DNA of 64,000 nt from Calonectria ilicicola (lineage: Eukaryota > Ascomycota > Sordariomycetes > Hypocreales > Nectriaceae): positions 4,154,001 through 4,218,000 of the forward strand of contig CP085825.1 in assembly GCA_020809705.1 (NCBI GenBank), given 5' to 3'. Below, one piece after another: positions 23,601 to 33,807 of this stretch; the first letter of the stretch is position 1, and every line of letters starts with the position of its first letter. Made by a program: the position numbers and the translations under genes. A model generated the notes under the pieces. The model had not been told where the DNA came from, searched no databases, and worked only from the letters and a program-made list of their open reading frames with translations.

Positions 23601-24303
23601 CATGACTTGTCTCAATGGGCTCCCTGACGCGCACCACCTCACAGAGCGGCAGTGGAGACTCGCAATCCCCAGCCGGCAGTCGTCTTATGCTGCCCTGGAT
23701 GGACATGAAACATCGTGCCATAGTGTTTCCCCAATCGCATTGCTCGGGACGGTGCCAATCTCCTGAAACCCCTTAGCTTTGCTGGATACTGTCTATTTCT
23801 AGCCACTCTCTAATCCTTGGTACCTGCACCGCCAGCATCGCCCTCCCCGGAGACTAGGGCACCAGTCAAGATGGTTCCTTGCTTGTTGGGACCAGTGGCA
23901 TACCATCAATAGTCTGATGGACCCTGGGAACATCACCAGAGACTACCCTGCGTAATCCACTTGTTCAGCCAAGCTTCGTAATGGCGAGTCCCGTCCACCC
24001 GTTCGTCGACTTGCTGAAAGGGGGAAGGACCATGGAAAAGAAGCATTCAAAAACATCCTGATCCCAGCACACCAAGCTTCACTTCATCCACACAATCTTT
24101 TTTTTCTCAGTCCTTTGGCGGATCAGTCTTTATAAATCTTTTCATCCAGCCGTCGTTTCTTGAGCCACACGCTCATCCTTCTTTTTGACATACACGACGA
24201 CTAGTCACACACTCCTTTCTTTACCGTCACTCACTGCCATCACTTGTTGTTTTTTATAGAATCACGAATCTCTTTTTACCTCTCTCTTTCTTTTATTGAT
24301 ACC
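20676..24303. other. large gene-poor intergenic region, AT-rich first part
   Basis: This 3.6 kb lies between FMT1 and the GH16 gene. Roughly 20700-21750 looks more AT-rich than the flanks, with many A and T runs. The rest is of mixed composition. No reading frame with domain-like content, no terminal repeats and no RNA gene was seen. The last few hundred bases are the GH16 promoter. Confidence 0.55.
24131..24137 (+). promoter_or_regulatory. candidate TATA box of the GH16 gene
   Basis: TATAAAT lies 167-173 bp upstream of the GH16 start codon, followed by a pyrimidine-rich leader (24180-24300). This spacing and context are common for highly expressed secreted-protein genes of filamentous fungi. 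Confidence 0.4.
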
Positions 24304-26402
24304 ATGGTCCCTTCTATTCGCTCCCTTGGCGCGGCCGCTTTGGTCTGTGCCGGCAGTGTTTCTGCCAAGCAGTGGCACCTTGCTGAGACTTGGGACACCA
24401 CAAACTTCTTTGACAAGTTCACCTTCTTTAGCGTAAGGCTACACGCAGAATCATATGACATGACCATCGACTAATAGTGTCACTGTAGGATGCTGACCCC
24501 AACTCCGGTCACGTCGTTTACCAGACCAAGGCCAAGGCTACTGAGCTTGGCTTGGCCAAGTATGAGGACAGCCAGGTCTACCTAGGACCTGACAACACCA
24601 ATGTCCTTGACAGCGATACTGGACGCCCCAGTGTTCGACTTCAGTCTGCCACCAGCTACAACCACGGTCTTTTCATTGCACGATTCTCTCACCTTCCCGA
24701 GTCCGCCTGTGGTGCCTGGCCCGCTTTGTAAGTCTCTATATGCTCAATTACACTGACGTGCCTGTCTGACCATAACCACAGCTGGACCGTAGGCAACACC
24801 TGGCCCGACGATGGTGAGATCGATATCATTGAGGGCTGGAACCTCCAGACAACCAATGCCCCTGCCTTCCACACCGGAGACTCTGACGAGTTCGGCACCT
24901 GCAAGCTCGACGGCTCTGGTCAGTCGGCTACCGTCGACACCAGCAACTGCGACAACACATACTCCGGCTCCGACCAGTCCACTAACCAGGGCTGCACTGC
25001 TACTGACTCTAGCGCCCCCTACGGTGCCTCTGACGGTGGTGTTTGTAAGTGGCTTCATGATGCTAATGAAAGGCCTGTAAACTAACAGTCCTTAGATGCT
25101 CTCGAGTGGACCGACAGCTACATCAAGCTCTTCGCCTGGAAGTGGAGCGCCGTTCCCGACAACATTGACTCCTCGAACCCCAACACCGACTCTTGGGGCA
25201 CACCCAACATGTACCTGAAGAACGACGACTGCAACATCGACAACCACTTCATCGACCAGACCCTCATCATCAACATTGCCTTCTGCGGTAACCCCGTTGG
25301 CAACACCGACAAGTGGGCTGCTTGCAAGGAGAGCACCGGCTACGACACCTGCAGCGCCTACGTCTCTGCTAAGCCCGCCGCCTTTGAGAACACCTACTTC
25401 AAGATCAAGGACATTCGCTACTTCAAGACCACCGCTTCCTCTTCTTCCTCCTCCACCCCCGTTGCTTCCACTTCCGCTGTCTCTACTCCCGTCTCCACTG
25501 ACATCACTTACACCAACGGCTCTATTGCTACCACCACCGCCAGCGTTCAGATGACCACCTCTGTCGTTTACGGCACCCAGACCTCCTCCGTGACCTCGTG
25601 TGCTGCCACTGCCACTGACTGCACTGTCGGTGCCGTTGTCACCGAGGAAGTCATTCTCTACACAACTGTCTGCCCTGTGACCGCTGCTGAGGCCACTGCT
25701 ACTGGTAGCTCCAGCTCTGGCTCCTCTGGCTCCTCTGGCTCTGGCTCCTCTGGTTCCGACTCTGGATCCGAGACCATCACTGAGACCCTGACCAAGGTCC
25801 ACACTATCACTAGCTGTGCTGCTACTGTTACCAACTGCCCTGCTCGCAGCACCGTTGTCTCTACTGAGTACATCACCACTACCTACTGCCCTGGTAACGG
25901 TTCTGGAGCCACTGCTACTGCTACTCCTGGCTCTGGCTCTGGATCTAGCTCTGGATCTTCTGGATCTGGTTCCGGCTCATCTGGTTCCAGCTCTGGCTCC
26001 TCTGGCTCCGGTTCTTCTGGCTCTGGTGCTAGCTCCTCCGGTTTCTGGCCCGCTCCCGCTCCCTCTGCTGGTAGCAGTGGCAGTGGCAGTGGCAGCGGTT
26101 ACCAGACTCCCGGTGCTGGTTACAACACCCCTGTTGCTACTCCTGTTGCTACTCCCGTCGGCACCCCCTCTGCTGGTACTGGATCCGGATACGGCTCCGG
26201 CTCCGGCTCCGGCGCTGCTGCCAACACCCCTAGCTCAAGCTTCACTCCTGTCGCTACCCCCGCCAGCTCGACCTCCGGTTCCTCCACCGGTTCGTCCTCT
26301 GGCAGCTCTACCACGAGCTCGGTTGCCGTCACTGGCGGCGCCTCCAAGATGGGCGCTAGCGTTGCCCTCGTCATGGCCGCCGTTGCTGCTATGATGCTTT
26401 AA
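24304..26402 (+). CDS. GPI-anchored GH16 endo-1,3(4)-beta-glucanase
   Basis: There are four exons: 24304-24432, 24489-24727, 24782-25044 and 25096-26402 (645 aa). A signal peptide ends near GSVSA. The GH16 catalytic domain covers about residues 20-300, and the active-site motif DGEIDIIEG supplies the nucleophile and acid/base glutamates. Aromatic and Cys positions (ESACGAWPAFWTVG, CKLDGSG) match the mixed-linkage glucanase/laminarinase branch. After the domain comes a Ser/Thr-rich stalk with two cysteine-bearing repeats (VTSCAATATDC, ITSCAATVTNC) that look like one duplicated unit. A long Ser-Gly tract (about 25690-26330) follows, then a hydrophobic GPI-attachment tail (GASVALVMAAVAAMML). It probably acts on cell-wall beta-glucan at the surface. 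The Ser-Gly tract creates long but spurious open frames on the opposite strand. Confidence 0.93.
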
Positions 26403-26850
26403 AAGAATTCCCATCTGTCTGTTTTCATTTCAATTTTGCTTATAGACTTTTGACAGTATTGGATAGCTGATACAAAGAGTATATAATTTACTTCTCTCAT
26501 GACCTTCTGCTCAATTAAATGCGTGAATTAGACCTGTGTGTGAATTGTGTCTCGGTATAACTCGGGAGGAATCTTGGTCATTGGAAGCTGCTCTATGCGA
26601 ATGTAACTAGTTACACTGTTTAAGGTCAGAGGGCTGGAATTGGCTACATGCCCTTAATATCATGTCTGTGAGTGATATCATAGATGCATTTTAATCATAT
26701 TTTCAAGCTTGCTGGTTTCGTAGTTGCGTGTCATTCTCTGTTAGCCCTTATACACATCGCATCTATTTATGAACCTTGTTCTAGGGGTATCATTCAACTC
26801 CATTCAACTTTCCACGATTGTCCGCCCTTTGTCATATTTTTGAACTATCT
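26403..26850. other. 3' flank shared by GH16 gene and MED1
   Basis: This 448 bp lies between two convergent genes. It is AT-rich UTR-like sequence and no gene was seen. Confidence 0.6.
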
Positions 26851-28941
26851 TCACGCAAGACGTGTTCTGATCCATTCTGTCCACTTGCATAGGTCCTCCA
26901 TATACTCAAGCACCTTGCCAAGATCGGCTTTGGTAAGTTCCTTTCCTTTCAACTTGCGTCCCTCAGCCTCGCCTTCGTGAGGAAGCACATTCTCGTTGAT
27001 AATTTCAACAATGCCATCTTCATGAATCTTGATAGTGATGTCGGCGGTTGAGTTACGGAAGGGAAACACGACCTGCATATGTGGGGTTGGATGGACCCAG
27101 AGCGTGACGTCCAAATTGAAGTCTTCTGAGGGAGCATCCTGCGCTGGCGCTTCTAGGGAGAGACTCGAGTTCATGAACTCCGCCAATTCATCCTTGGTGG
27201 TCTTAGTGCTGGTTTTGGCCGCTGGTTTTGATGGCTTTCCGCTCGTTGAACCAGGTTGGGTTTCTTTCGTCTTGGACCCGAAACTGTTTTCAAGAAGAAT
27301 GGAGATGAAGGCATATTGCCGAAGGAGTGGTAGCATTTCAATGAGCTGTCGGGGGTGAGAGAAGGGCATCTCGGTAACAACTTGGGAGTATATTTGCTTG
27401 TAAATATACAGCGAGTTGTTATGAACCCGAGAGGACCCGCTTCCTTCCTTGTCGTAGATCTGCACATCTCGCTGGCGCGTAATTGTACGCAACTCACTAG
27501 GATCCTGCGTGCTGCCTGGAGGAACAGGAAAGAATAGGCTGTCGAAGGTTGGAGGGTAGCTGTAGATGGGAGGAGGGTTCATATTGGTAAATGTGTACAG
27601 CCGCATCCAGTCGTTTTGGGGGAGAATTATTGGAGGATCGAAAGACACAGTAAACATGACCTGAGGTACCCTGGCAGTGGAGAGATCTGGTTGGAGCATC
27701 TCCATGCCAGCGTTCTTATTCTCTTCCGTCGAAGGAAGCACGACATTTTCGGGCTCTTGCCAGTTCAGATTTGGTCTCTTTGGGTCGATTGACGGTTCCG
27801 CTTTGGCGATATCCTTCGACAACCAATTCTCGGATACCCTCACAGGCAGATGATCAATTCCACCCGTGGCCGCGCATCCAATAAGAAGCGACCATACTTT
27901 TTCTCGAGTTTCGGTAAATGTTGTCACTTTTCCGTTTGAGGGAGGAATCATTCTCAACGTCTTCCAATACTGGATAGCAAGTCCCACACTTTCTCTTGGA
28001 TGCATAACTGGACAACCGTGCCTTGAGCACATGGCAACGACGGACAAAGCGCGTTCTGTCTTATCACTCATGCCGGCTTCCTCCCGTAATTTAGAAATAT
28101 CCCATTGGTGTAGCCTCTCCAAGCTCACATAAATTCCTGCCAGTGCCTCGTGACAATCGAGTCCTGGGATTATGCTTAATTTGTCTAGAGTCGCGAGCCG
28201 CTCGAGATTGACCGAGAATTTGTCTAGAGTTTTTGTTAGAGGGCTTTGGTTGGGAAGGAGCGAAAGATCCTTCAGTAGGATACGGCTGGCTTTGTCGACA
28301 TGTTTTGTGACTGAAGGGGCGGACTCTGGAAAGGCGAGTGTGATATTGGTGACGATGTTATTGTCTAGAACAATATCAAGCTGGATAGCGGATCCGGCTA
28401 TGACAAGAGTTTTAGCTTTTCGACCATCGGTTGTACTATGCTCTTCGGAAAGGCAGTCGAGTCCTATTCGCTGTGCAAGTCGCTCCAATCCGGCTTCACT
28501 GACAAGCCCTTTCTTCTTCTGCAGAAAATTAGAACTAGCCTAGCCCTCGGAATAAGTTCAACATACGTTCAAGCCTACCATGATAGCCTCTAGCCGCTTG
28601 AGTTTGTCGTCTTCGCTCGCAAGCGCACCAAGAGCTCCGAGCCCTGCAACACCAACGTTGTCGAGACCGATATCAAGGCCACCGCCCATGGCTAGACCCA
28701 TGGCGGCTGCTGTGGATGGACTTTCGAAATTAAGAGGTGCGTTTGTTTGCTGAGCCATCATCGTCGAGGTTGCAGGAGACTTCTTGAATTGCTGAGGCGA
28801 GGACCGCGGGCCTCGAGGGGAGAAGACGGCGTGGGCAGGGTTGGAGAAGGGGGTTGATACGGGAGGCGTTGCAGCGGCGAGCTGCGATGGGGTGCGGCCT
28901 TGCTGTGAGGCAGCATGCTTCATTGCGGTGGGCGTTGCCAT
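26851..28941 (-). CDS. MED1: Mediator of RNA polymerase II transcription subunit 1
   Basis: There are two exons, 28941-28567 and 28518-26851, joined in phase 0 over a 48-nt intron (680 aa). The N-terminal 100 residues are Ser/Pro/Gln-rich (ATPPVSTPFSNPAHAVFSPRG, with MGLAMGGGLDIGLDNVGVAG). The Med1 domain follows: LVSEAGLERLAQRIGLDCL, a conserved VIAGSAIQLDIVLDNNIV segment, and DKFSVNLERLATLDKLS. Med1 belongs to the Mediator middle module and passes activator signals to Pol II in the nucleus. It is divergent from the RRM-like gene, with 415 bp between starts, and convergent with the GH16 gene. Confidence 0.92.
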
Positions 28942-29356
28942 TTTGATGGGTTGTAGAGTGGTCGGTGGGAGGAGGTAGGGAGTCCTGAGAGCGGCTCAGG
29001 TTGCGCGACAGACGAGCGCAAAGCCGGGCGTCGTTTTATAAGATCGAAAACATTCGAGTATGGAAGCGATGGGGCTTGGGACCGAAATGGCGCCGCGAAT
29101 ACCGACCAAAGACTGAGCGTGGAGGTTGAGTTGGAGGTGAAGCAAGTCGAGGTCAAACAAAGGCCTTTGACTCGCCAATTCCCAGCCTTGCGCAGCGCCA
29201 ACTCTCGTTCAGGTACAAGGCAAGCTCTGGGCGCGGCTCACCAGCTCCGGCCCCGCCAACCCGAGTTTAGCCGCTGAAGTCCCAGACCAGGCCTTGATGC
29301 AGGTGCAGTCAGCAAATCCAAAGCATCGATGCATCCAGACGCCAGACGGTTGCCCA
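28942..29356. promoter_or_regulatory. divergent promoter region MED1 / RRM-like gene
   Basis: This 415 bp separates the two start codons and must hold both promoters. No strong known motif was identified. Confidence 0.5.
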
Positions 29357-30290
29357 ATGGCCTCTAATATCACAATTGTCCCAGCCGCAAAGGCCGCGCG
29401 CATAGGGAAGGCAATCTCGCCGCGCTCAATATCTATCCGCGTAACCCCGCCTCCCATCACTTTTGCCGAGCGACGTTCGGTTTTGCAGGCACTTGAGCAG
29501 CATGGGAAGGTCGAATTCTTCAAACTCAATGAGGTATGCAAGCCAAATTTACAGACTACAGGATCCAACTCACCGTGCGACTTTGCAGAATCACGACTCC
29601 CTCTTCATATCCTTAATGAAGGATGAAGATGCCGCCAACCAATTAGTCGCCGCTAGCCCTCTTAGATACTCGGTGGCCTTGCCCCAGACATCGCCAGAAA
29701 CCCTCCTCTCCGACTTGAAGGGACGAAATAGCCTTGCCAAATCGGAGCCAGTGACAACCCTCGAGAACCCCAACTCTTCCGTCCCCTCAGTTTCGAGCCC
29801 CTCCGGTGTCGATTGCGATTCAGGGAGCAGTGCGGGCTGGCCACAGAAAGAATTCGAGATTCATGTCTGGCCGAATCCTAGCTACGAACACAATAAGAGT
29901 TCTCGGTCAGCCTTGCACCGATCATGGCCTAGCTTCATCGGAGGTAACGATAGTTTCCTCACGAAGACACTGCAGCAATCGCTTCCAAAGAACCTGGCCA
30001 CCAAGGGCCTCTCCAACTGGAGCCCTGACCTGGGAATGCGCCAGATCAAACGCAGCCTTCCAGCAATAGAGGAGCGAAACCAAATGCGATCCTGGCTTCC
30101 CGGCAAGTTATGGAAACAAGCACAATTGGCCCAGCAGCAGAACAAGGCGAAGGAAATGTCCGACGGCGAAGTTCAATCGACAAACGAACCGGGTGCTACC
30201 AATTCCCTGTCTGCGGCCCTCTTTGGCCCCAGCATGCCCAAACTAAATCAGCAAAAAAGTACAACGACAGGCCCTCAAGCCAATGACTGA
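29357..30290 (+). CDS. conserved fungal protein with RRM-like N-terminus, function unknown
   Basis: There are two exons, 29357-29533 and 29589-30290, joined in phase 0 (292 aa). I do not recognise a named family. The N-terminal ~90 residues look like a divergent RNA-recognition fold: a strand SISIRVTPP, a helix AERRSVLQALEQHG, a strand KVEFFKL, then SLFISLMK (RNP1-like position) and the helix DEDAANQLVAASPL. The rest has a motif EFEIHVWPNPSYEHNKSS and a segment around SFLTKTLQQSLPKNLATKGL. The C-terminus is basic, Gln-rich and low-complexity. I think similar proteins occur across filamentous ascomycetes, but this is from memory. The start was chosen at ATG 29357 because the fold begins just after it; an earlier in-frame ATG lies at 29297. 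Confidence 0.75.
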
Positions 30291-30976
30291 GATTCGACGA
30301 GCAGCATCTAGCGTGGAGCACACACACCAAACACCACGAGGTCGTATTCCGCCCAGACCAAGCGTGCTGTTCTTCCCGAGTAAGCGAAAAATGGGTTAGA
30401 ACTGTTTTAGTGTGATTGTCGACGAGACAACGAACGGCGATTCCATGATGGAGCATGTCACATTACCTAACATGAACTGAAGGGTGCCAAGATGAGCCGT
30501 GTGACGTGAGGGAGCGGCATGAAATTCCGTCCAGGGTCAAAGCAGGGCACTGCCGATCCGGTTGTCTCCACAGCTTAGCTGCGATTCGACAGACAGAGCC
30601 ACGGTACCTACGTCACTATATCACAGCCCCTACAGCTCGACGGGGATCGCCTCAGAGCGCGCCACGACTGACGAGTCCTTTTGGGCTCGGACGGGTAAAG
30701 ACCTGTCCTATTGATGACGTCCAAGCCAAGAAGGCGTCGCAATTTACTTGTGGCGTGTTGGTCATGTCGACCAGTCTCCACAAACCTTGGATGAACCTCT
30801 ACTCATATAGCCCCCACTCCATTCCTGCTGTAGAATACATTAAGAATCTTCTTGCTCATCGTCTCATCTCATCACCAATCTTCTGCTGTGAAGTCTCACT
30901 CTAACGAACAATCATTCAAACACTCGCTCTGATTAACCGACCAAATCTAACACTCGAGACATCAACAACAATCACA
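30291..30976. other. intergenic, promoter of SUR7-like gene
   Basis: This 686 bp between two plus-strand genes holds no supported gene. The last ~100 bp are C/A-rich like a fungal leader. Confidence 0.6.
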
Positions 30977-31687
30977 ATGGGTGTCGGCCGCTTCATTCAC
31001 CACATCGGCGCAATCCTGCTCTTAGCAGCAACGGCCCTTCTTATTGTTGTCGACATTACCGCCCCTGTCGTCAACGACCTCGCTCTTCTCAAGGTTGACC
31101 TGGCCTCGTCATCAAGCGGATCAGCCGTCACGTTTGGTACATTCGGCTACTGTATTCTCGATGCCGACAATGGAAAGTATGTTTACATATAGCTTAAATT
31201 CACAGAGCGAATAAGAAGCTTACAGAACACTAGGGACAAATGCTCAAAGGCTAAGATTGGCTACGACCCAGCTGATGTTATCACGGCGGAAATTCCCAAC
31301 AGCGAATTCAGCAGCATTTCTTCTGATGCCGCCAAGACATTAACAAAGGTTCTGGTTCTGCACCCCGTTGCCACCGGCCTATCTTTCATCGCATTCCTTT
31401 TGGCTATTGGTGCCGGTGTTATCGGCTCCTTCACGGCCTCCATGGTCTCATTACTTGCATTTGCAGTCAATATAGTTGCTCTGGCTTGCGACTTTGCTGG
31501 TTTCACCATCGTCAAGCACAAGGTCAACGACCTCAACACCAGCGTCCACGCCAAGTTCGGTATTGCAATCTGGCTCGTCGTCGCAGCTGCCGCCTGCAAC
31601 CTGCTCGCCACTATCTTGGTATTCATCAGCTGCTGTTCTGGTCGTCGCTCCAGCACCCGACCCGTTTCTCGCAAGATGTACCAGTAA
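30977..31687 (+). CDS. SUR7/PalI family integral membrane protein
   Basis: There are two exons, 30977-31176 and 31234-31687 (217 aa). Four membrane segments are visible: IGAILLLAATALLIVVDI near the N-terminus, then LSFIAFLLAIGAGVIGSF, MVSLLAFAVNIVALACDFAG and FGIAIWLVVAAAACNLLATI. The first extracellular loop has the family's glycine and paired cysteines (FGTFGYCILDADNGK then DKCSKA), a claudin-like signature. The short cytosolic tail is basic (GRRSSTRPVSRKMYQ). Members sit in eisosome/MCC plasma-membrane domains or act in ambient-pH signalling (PalI/Rim9). Which role applies here cannot be told from the sequence. Confidence 0.88.
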
Positions 31688-32022
31688 TGGACTCGTATCC
31701 AGGAGGGGAAAAAAATCTTAATGAAATTACGACGACGATCATCTACAACACAACAGAAAGAGTTTGCTCCCAGGAAATCATGCGAAGCGGCACCAGATGG
31801 AAGGAAGGATAGGATGGTGATGGATAATACCATGGGCGCTGGTTGCTGCTTTCGCATTTACCCAGACATGAATGATATCCCCGCGTGATGGTATCATGCC
31901 TCACGTTTCTTGATTATTTGTTTTTTTTTTCTTCGCCCTAATGACTCGCATACTATGGATTATTGAATGCTAGATACTATGAATGTAAACAAATAGCTCA
32001 TCTTAGCATGACATTTATGATA
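31688..32022. other. 3' flank shared by two convergent genes
   Basis: This 335 bp of UTR-like sequence includes a poly-T run near 31921. No gene was seen. Confidence 0.6.
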
Positions 32023-32923
32023 TTAATCCACCAGCCTGCTAATGTTGAGTCCATCCCAAAGTGGCATGAGAAAAGTCTCTAGCCGCGGATTAGAGACGCA
32101 TAGATCGTTGAATTCCCTGACAGCTTCAACCATTTGCACTCTGCGCTCATCCAAATTTTCTTTGGCAAGGCCTTCTGGGTCGGCCGCAAGACCCCTGCGA
32201 AGCACGTTGTCAGATACGATGAGAGCGCCGGGGCGCAGCAGCCGACGCGCACTCCCTGGCTGTGAACCCTCTAGCAGCTGTTGGAGGTAGCCGGGGTACC
32301 CCGTCTTGTCGGCGTCGATGAAGACGATGTCGTAGGGCTCGGCAGGGTCTAGCTTGGGTAGTCTGTGATTTTTAAGCATGTGAGACTTTTTCGTTTCCCC
32401 GACGGGACTCGGCACTCACGTCTCAGCAGCTGGGCCTACAACTATCTCGATGTTCTTGACCCCGCGAGCTGCAAATGCTTCGTTGGCGAGCCGCGCATAC
32501 TCGGGCTCGAACTCTAAACCCGTGACGCGGCCGGCAGTGCCGACGGCGTGGGACCAGACAAGGGCAGAGTAGCCGACATATACGCCAATCTCCAAGACTT
32601 TTAAGGCGGGGTGGTGCGTGAGCATGGGGACGGACTTGATCGAACTTGGCAGCACGTGTATGGGTGGCCTCTCTCTCTCTCGATTACGATCTGATTGATG
32701 TGCTGTACTCACCTCGCTTTGCTCCCGCCGCTTTGGCCAGGATGTAGTGGAACTGGGACTGGAAGTTGGAGCTCATGTAGTTTGAGTCATCGCGGCCTGT
32801 TGCAATCGCCTCGTGGAACTCGGTAATGTGCTTGGGCAGCGGCGTCGAGTGCTGCTCAGAGTACTCGGTGACCTTGCGGCTGAGTTCGGGCGTGGCATAC
32901 AGAGGGGTCTCGTTGGCCTTCAT
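32023..32923 (-). CDS. cation-dependent O-methyltransferase (CCoAOMT-like, family 3)
   Basis: There are three exons: 32923-32713, 32597-32420 and 32362-32023 (242 aa). After an N-terminal helical region (ending YILAKAAGAKR) comes SAM motif I, VLEIGVYVGYSALVW, then GLEFEPEYARLANEAF (acidic residue for ribose). The metal/substrate motif YDIVFIDADKTGYPGYL and SDNVLRRG follow. The family methylates catechol-type hydroxyls using a divalent cation, and the fungal substrates vary. The first intron acceptor was placed at 32598 because the split codon then gives AKR-VLEIG without an insertion. The intron partly stays open in the exon 2 frame and is easily mistaken for coding. No biosynthetic genes flank it. 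Confidence 0.92.
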
Positions 32924-33807
32924 GTTGGCGACGTTGTTCTTACAGCAGCAGCGGATTAAGCCCGATGATGATATTTGATGTATTAAAAAAAGAAAGAAAA
33001 AAAAGAGTAAAAAAGAGTAAAGAGTTTAAAGGCACAGCAAAAAAGGGTAAGTGCTATAACTCTATGTCTTTCCCCGCGCTCCTCCAGTTTTGAGCATCGA
33101 GGGGCCTCTATTTATCTATTGCTATTGCGCCTCGGAGTCCGAGTTCACGACGTTTCGCAATGCTCTCCCACCCAGCATCCACACTCCCGACTTCCGGCCC
33201 ACCAATGATCCGACTTCGCGCAATTCGGTGAGCTCGGATTTAAGAGCGCCTCTAATCAATGATGAAGGTTCCAAGGGAATTACACGGGGGGAGGACAGTG
33301 CAACTGGCGGTAGAAGGCTCCTTCGGTCATCTGAAGTGGAGTGCCGATGCATGTCTCTGGCTTTGACGCAACTCGGAGCGGGGTTGACATAATCGCCGTG
33401 AAGCACTTAGTTCAGCCATCGTGAGAGAGTGCAACACGAACACAATCCTCAGAAGATTTTGCCTCTGCTTTATTTATTTTTTTTTTTTATATATCCATCA
33501 AATACAAGCAAACTAAAAGGGGGAAATGATACTTTCTTTAATATCTTCCTGTCCTTTTGTACGAGGTAGTTGAGCTCTATGGCGTCCAACGTGGAGGAAT
33601 CTAAGGGGCGCAAACTTTCAAGAGACTGTATTGTATCATTCAATTACAAACAAGTATTTCTTATGGAACAGGTGTGTTCAATCTATGCAACGAGCATTTT
33701 TCGAGGGCAAAGGTTAGCTAGATACATGATATCCACACATCTGTCCCATCTGCACCAGAAAGCTACATTTTTATTCATCCCACTCGGGGCCAATATCAAC
33801 TGCTGTT
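32924..33807. other. intergenic, no gene seen
   Basis: This 884 bp holds the O-methyltransferase promoter, with A-rich tracts at about 32985-33030, and the 3' flank of the wall-protein gene. No coding signal was seen. Confidence 0.6.

Noticed and set aside
25092..26394. Long open frames on the minus strand and in another plus frame across the GH16 Ser-Gly tract
   Set aside because: They arise from the low-complexity repeat. The GH16 frame is fixed by the catalytic motif, splice phases and GPI signal.
29209..29568. 119-codon minus-strand frame
   Set aside because: It is antisense to exon 1 of the RRM-like gene, which joins cleanly to exon 2.
32598..32712. Coding read-through upstream of KVLEIG in the O-methyltransferase gene
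   Set aside because: It is the first intron. Splicing 32713 to 32597 gives AKR-VLEIG in phase, while the read-through does not join exon 1 in frame without an ill-placed insertion.
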